In this document: positions 60,753-64,000 of the stretch, piece after piece
Position numbering within the stretch: the first letter of the stretch is position 1
Layout: every line of letters begins with the position of its first letter
DNA from: Lingula anatina
Taxonomy: Eukaryota > Brachiopoda > Lingulata > Lingulida > Lingulidae
NCBI RefSeq assembly: GCF_001039355.2
Contig: NW_019775408.1
Location: 110,144-174,143 of the forward strand
DNA length: 64,000 bases
Reading direction: 5' to 3'
Made by a program: the position numbers and the translations under genes
Notes under the pieces: generated by a model
The model's input: the letters and a program-made list of their open reading frames with translations, nothing else
Database searches by the model: none
What the model was told of the DNA's origin: nothing

Positions 60753-62992
60753 CTATGTTGCAGCCTGGGAGTGAATGCAAGATCGTGTTGGGCAAGTGGT
60801 GGTCGTCAAATCTCCGTTTTTCACACCAGCAATGTCAGCAACGGTGCCACCCATGTCAGCTGACATCTCGTGGATCTGAGGCACAAGAGCCTGAGAGGTG
60901 CATGCGCATGCGGTGTCCTCATGCGCGCCATCTGGTGTTGGGTGTCCTTCAATTTTCAGCGACGCCACCAACTGATCGAGCTCTGAAATCTTAGCTTGTA
61001 GGTGGGCCTTCTCCTTTTCTGTCTGAAATACCTTGAGTTCTGCGTCGTACATCTGAAAATGATAATTTTTAGTCATACAGGGAGGAAAAAAACAAGGATC
61101 TTCAGTCAACAGCCATTGTAGTAAAAAGATTTGAACAAAACATAAGACTTTTGTTTAACATCATGTTTTTTTTTCTTTAAAATTTGATTATGATAGAAAT
61201 CTAAGAAAAAATCGAAATACACAACAACTCTACCTGTTGGCGCATCTGGAACTTTTCTTTCCTGGACAAAATGTTGTATTCTTGTTTTTCCAAGAAATCG
61301 ATCAAGCGCCCAGGACTGCGCTCTAAAATGTTATGTAATAAGAAGACCACATTTAAACAAAAATATAATACATCAAAGTAGAGAAAATGAAATTGAAGCA
61401 ACCCATTTTGCTCAACTTTTACGACAAAACTATCAAAATTGTAATCGCTGCCGGTAGACGTGAACACAGTGTTGTCAAACCACAGCTTCTTCTTTACGTT
61501 CAACAGGGTAAGCAAAAAATGAAACGAAAAGTCTGCTTCATCAAAATTAGTATCTACTTCAATTAAAATACCACTATCACCAATTAGAGGTCACAACTTT
61601 CTATTATCTTACAGATCATTCAATTCTATATGACCAACGCACCTTTCATTTTCCGCAGAACAACAGTTTGTTCTTTGGTCACGGCATTCAGTTCTTCTAA
61701 GACATTCTTCTGCAGCTGAGTTGTCTTCATAGCGAGGCTCGCCATTTCATTCTGAATAAAATACACAGCATAACAATACAGATTGTCAATATTTTAAAAA
61801 GATTTCGTGCAACGAGCTATGCCTGTTAGATGTGTAATTTACAAAAACGCCCCTATCCCCATATTACTCAAAGCACACAGACACACACAAAAAAATCTGA
61901 AGATGAAGAAAAACTTACCTTTGCCTTGGTCAGGCTTAAATGTAGATCTTCTACTTCCCGGTCTCGTGATGCCAGGGCCAGTGTTAATTCATTCACTTTT
62001 CTCTTCAGTTCTGCTTTTTCGCGGGCCTCCAGAATTTCGCTTCTGTCCTTGGCAATGAGCACTTCATTCAGGGCAGCAATAGTCTTGTCTTGTTGGGCAA
62101 GTCTTTCACATTTTGCCCTCAAGTCTTTCTTAAGAACTTCTAAAAGATAAAACCAATATCGGTTGAATTCGTCTAGTCCCCAATTCTGGTAACACGTTAC
62201 ACATTTCAATATCATTCTAAATATCTCCATCTTATACGAAACGGAAACAATACAATATCTAAATTTACAAGAAAAGTTAATAATGGATTTAACAATACCT
62301 ACCGAGTTCATCTTTCTTTACTGAAACTTCATTCTGGGCGGCCAACTTTTCTTCACGAAGTGTTGTGTTTTGCTGTTTTACAATTTTCAGTGCCTGCTCT
62401 TTTTCCTCACACATCTGCTCAATCATTGCTGTCAAAAAATGTCACATGATAACAACATCGTCATTAAAAATCCGCTGTTTTTCGAATACGCTAAGAACTT
62501 ATTGGCTAAATATTGTTCCACCATGTTGGGAAAATTAGTTATACCAAATAGTGCACTGCAGAGGGATGAACATTTTAAATGATTAAATGATATGCAGCAT
62601 CGCAACTTAGGTTTTGTTCATTATGCATGTTGCTGAAATGAATCCATAAACTCACCAATGTTGTTTTCTGAGTCAGCAATGTGGCTTGACGTATTTTCCA
62701 TTTTGTCCTCAAGATCGGCAATATGAAGGGTTTTCTCGTTTACATCCTTCACAGTTTGCCTCATCGTCAAGAGGGCGTGGTTCAGGCTGTTTTTCAATGT
62801 GTTGAAATCTTGAATCTTTATCTGATAATGCTGAGGATCAACCTTTACGGTGAGATCCCGTAACTCCTTTTTTCTAAATAATCCTAAAACGTAAAAAAAA
62901 CACTGTAAAGCAACTAGAATTTCAAAGTTTGTTTAAAGTGGAATTTTTGCGACGTGAACCGCTGTTACATCATAACAAAACAACTTACCCAT
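60753..62992 (-). CDS. Seven-exon gene for a coiled-coil protein (358 residues), family not recognised
   Basis: Exons on the minus strand: 62992-62989 (ATG G), 62883-62656, 62428-62303, 62139-61919, 61751-61643, 61322-61234 and 61052-60753. Every border is GT-AG and all phases (1,1,1,0,1,0) agree, giving 1077 coding bases ending in TAG. The protein starts MGLFRKKELRDLTVKVDPQ and is then almost entirely charged heptad-type helix rich in K, E, L and Q through about residue 300: for example EDKMENTSSHIADSENN, EEKEQALKIVKQQ, REKAELKRKVNELTLALA and EKEKAHLQAKISELDQLV. The last 60 residues are non-helical and carry CAC and several Thr/Cys. No signal peptide or membrane segment. A coiled-coil scaffold or cytoskeletal role is plausible but not shown. 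Five of the six internal exons lie 100-320 bp apart. Upstream non-coding exons are possible because exon 1 codes for only four bases. Confidence 0.85.
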
Positions 62993-64000
62993 CGTCAAAT
63001 TTTATCTATCTGTTCATATCTCCGTAGCTACATGAACATTTGGTTGATATGAATATGACATCACTCTGTCTATGACGCAACACAGAGAGAGCGTCGAGCA
63101 AAATACTTGGCGTCTTCAAAGGCAAAAATAGTACAAACTCTGTTGCTCGGCTTTTCACGTCGAACCCTAAGATCATGCATGTACATAATATTTTTTACGC
63201 AATCTATAGAACATATAACATTGACACATTACTTTATATGCGCAAGCTCTATCACCTACGACATTTTCACACGCTTCCGTTACCAAGATTCATTTTCACC
63301 AAAATATCTTAACACATATTGAGCACGGCTGTAAATGCAAACTTTGTGTTCGGAAAAAATAACTGGGACATTTTCACAAAAGAACTCATGGCCGGCACAT
63401 CCTTATTTTATGATTTACTTCATGACTTTGCAAAATAGAGTTAAAATAGGTCTAGCGTCATCACTGTGGATAAATATAATTTAATGCAAGCACATTTTTT
63501 TTTTTTTTGAAAGTCCATGGGGCTTGGTGACCAAAAAGAGCATGGTGTAATACAGAAAAATGAATTCAAGACCGATTTTCGACTGAAATTGTTTGGTAAT
63601 AAAAAAAAATAATAAAATCAAGGCAGGCGGAGTTAACAGGGCCAAACGTAGAGAAAACTAATGCGCTTCATCATCATTCCCAGTAAAAATATGTTCAATG
63701 CAGAATAAACCGAGTCAGGTTTTCTTTTGAACCGTTAACAAAAGAAAATGTCAAACTGTTCGGAAGCTGTAGATTACAATTTTTGTCAATTCTGATTTTA
63801 TTGAAAAGAATTATCTCGTAATCAAGACTTTGGGTCCTATGTCTTTATTTAATGTATAGGCCTAGCGCATAGGTACATTTCTTCATTTGGAAAAAAATAT
63901 ATATTCAGGTTATCGAATTCTATGCGACTAGGAACTTGTTTCACGGGCATTTCGTGCCATAAAATTAGATTAATTACGTTCAGTCTACAAAATGAAATAG
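62993..64000. other. 5' flank of the coiled-coil gene
   Basis: The promoter and 5' UTR of the minus-strand gene should lie here. No TATA box or CpG-rich core stands out. A T run at 63496-63509 and an A run at 63601-63609 are the only other marks. No gene recognised to the window end. Confidence 0.4.

Overview
This is a 64 kb piece of an animal nuclear genome. Coding sequence is sparse, genes are split by GT-AG introns, the DNA is AT-rich with many microsatellites, and there are several families of cut-and-paste DNA transposons. There is no operon structure, phage or CRISPR. The transposon mix (ISL2EU with a THAP-DDE transposase, a Kolobok-like THAP element, Tc1, mariner-type and Harbinger-type MITEs) fits a marine invertebrate, perhaps an invertebrate deuterostome. 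That placement is inference only; nothing here fixes the species. Two runs of N (226-251 and 13201-13238) and a single N at 10415 mark assembly joins.

Layout. 1-3739: no gene, a Harbinger-like MITE at 1203-1417 and a diverged tandem duplication at 3052-3312. 3740-9996: a full-length but decayed ISL2EU-type transposon with matching 15-bp terminal repeats, a THAP/DDE transposase on + and a convergent SAP-like/SWIM-type second gene on -. 10017-10852: an 836-bp unit with two perfectly identical 75-bp inverted ends, holding a 168-bp duplication joined at a single N. 11892-12089: a palindromic MITE. 12090-33290: mostly empty, with a miRNA-sized hairpin (21525-21613), two MITEs (23463-23635 and 23875-24119), one weak candidate exon (28191-28337) and a 151-bp tandem duplication (30180-30494). 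33293-34953: a Tc1-type element with 28-bp ends, TA duplications and a broken transposase.

37394-38593 (-): an apparently intact, intronless class A G-protein-coupled receptor. 43295-43612: a mariner-type MITE. 46081-49321: a Kolobok-like element (TTAA duplication, AGG ends) with a THAP gene broken by two stop codons and a large fold-back repeat inside it. 55131-56020: a composite of direct and inverted repeats. 57841-58050: two tRNA-like SINE remnants. 60753-62992 (-): a seven-exon gene for a coiled-coil protein of 358 residues; every intron phase agrees and the reading frame is open from start to stop.

Only the receptor and the coiled-coil gene look like intact host genes. They are on the same strand about 22 kb apart and nothing ties them together functionally. 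The best candidates for something undescribed are the coiled-coil protein (no family recognised), the 836-bp inverted-end unit, the fold-back inside the Kolobok-like element, and the hairpin at 21525-21613.
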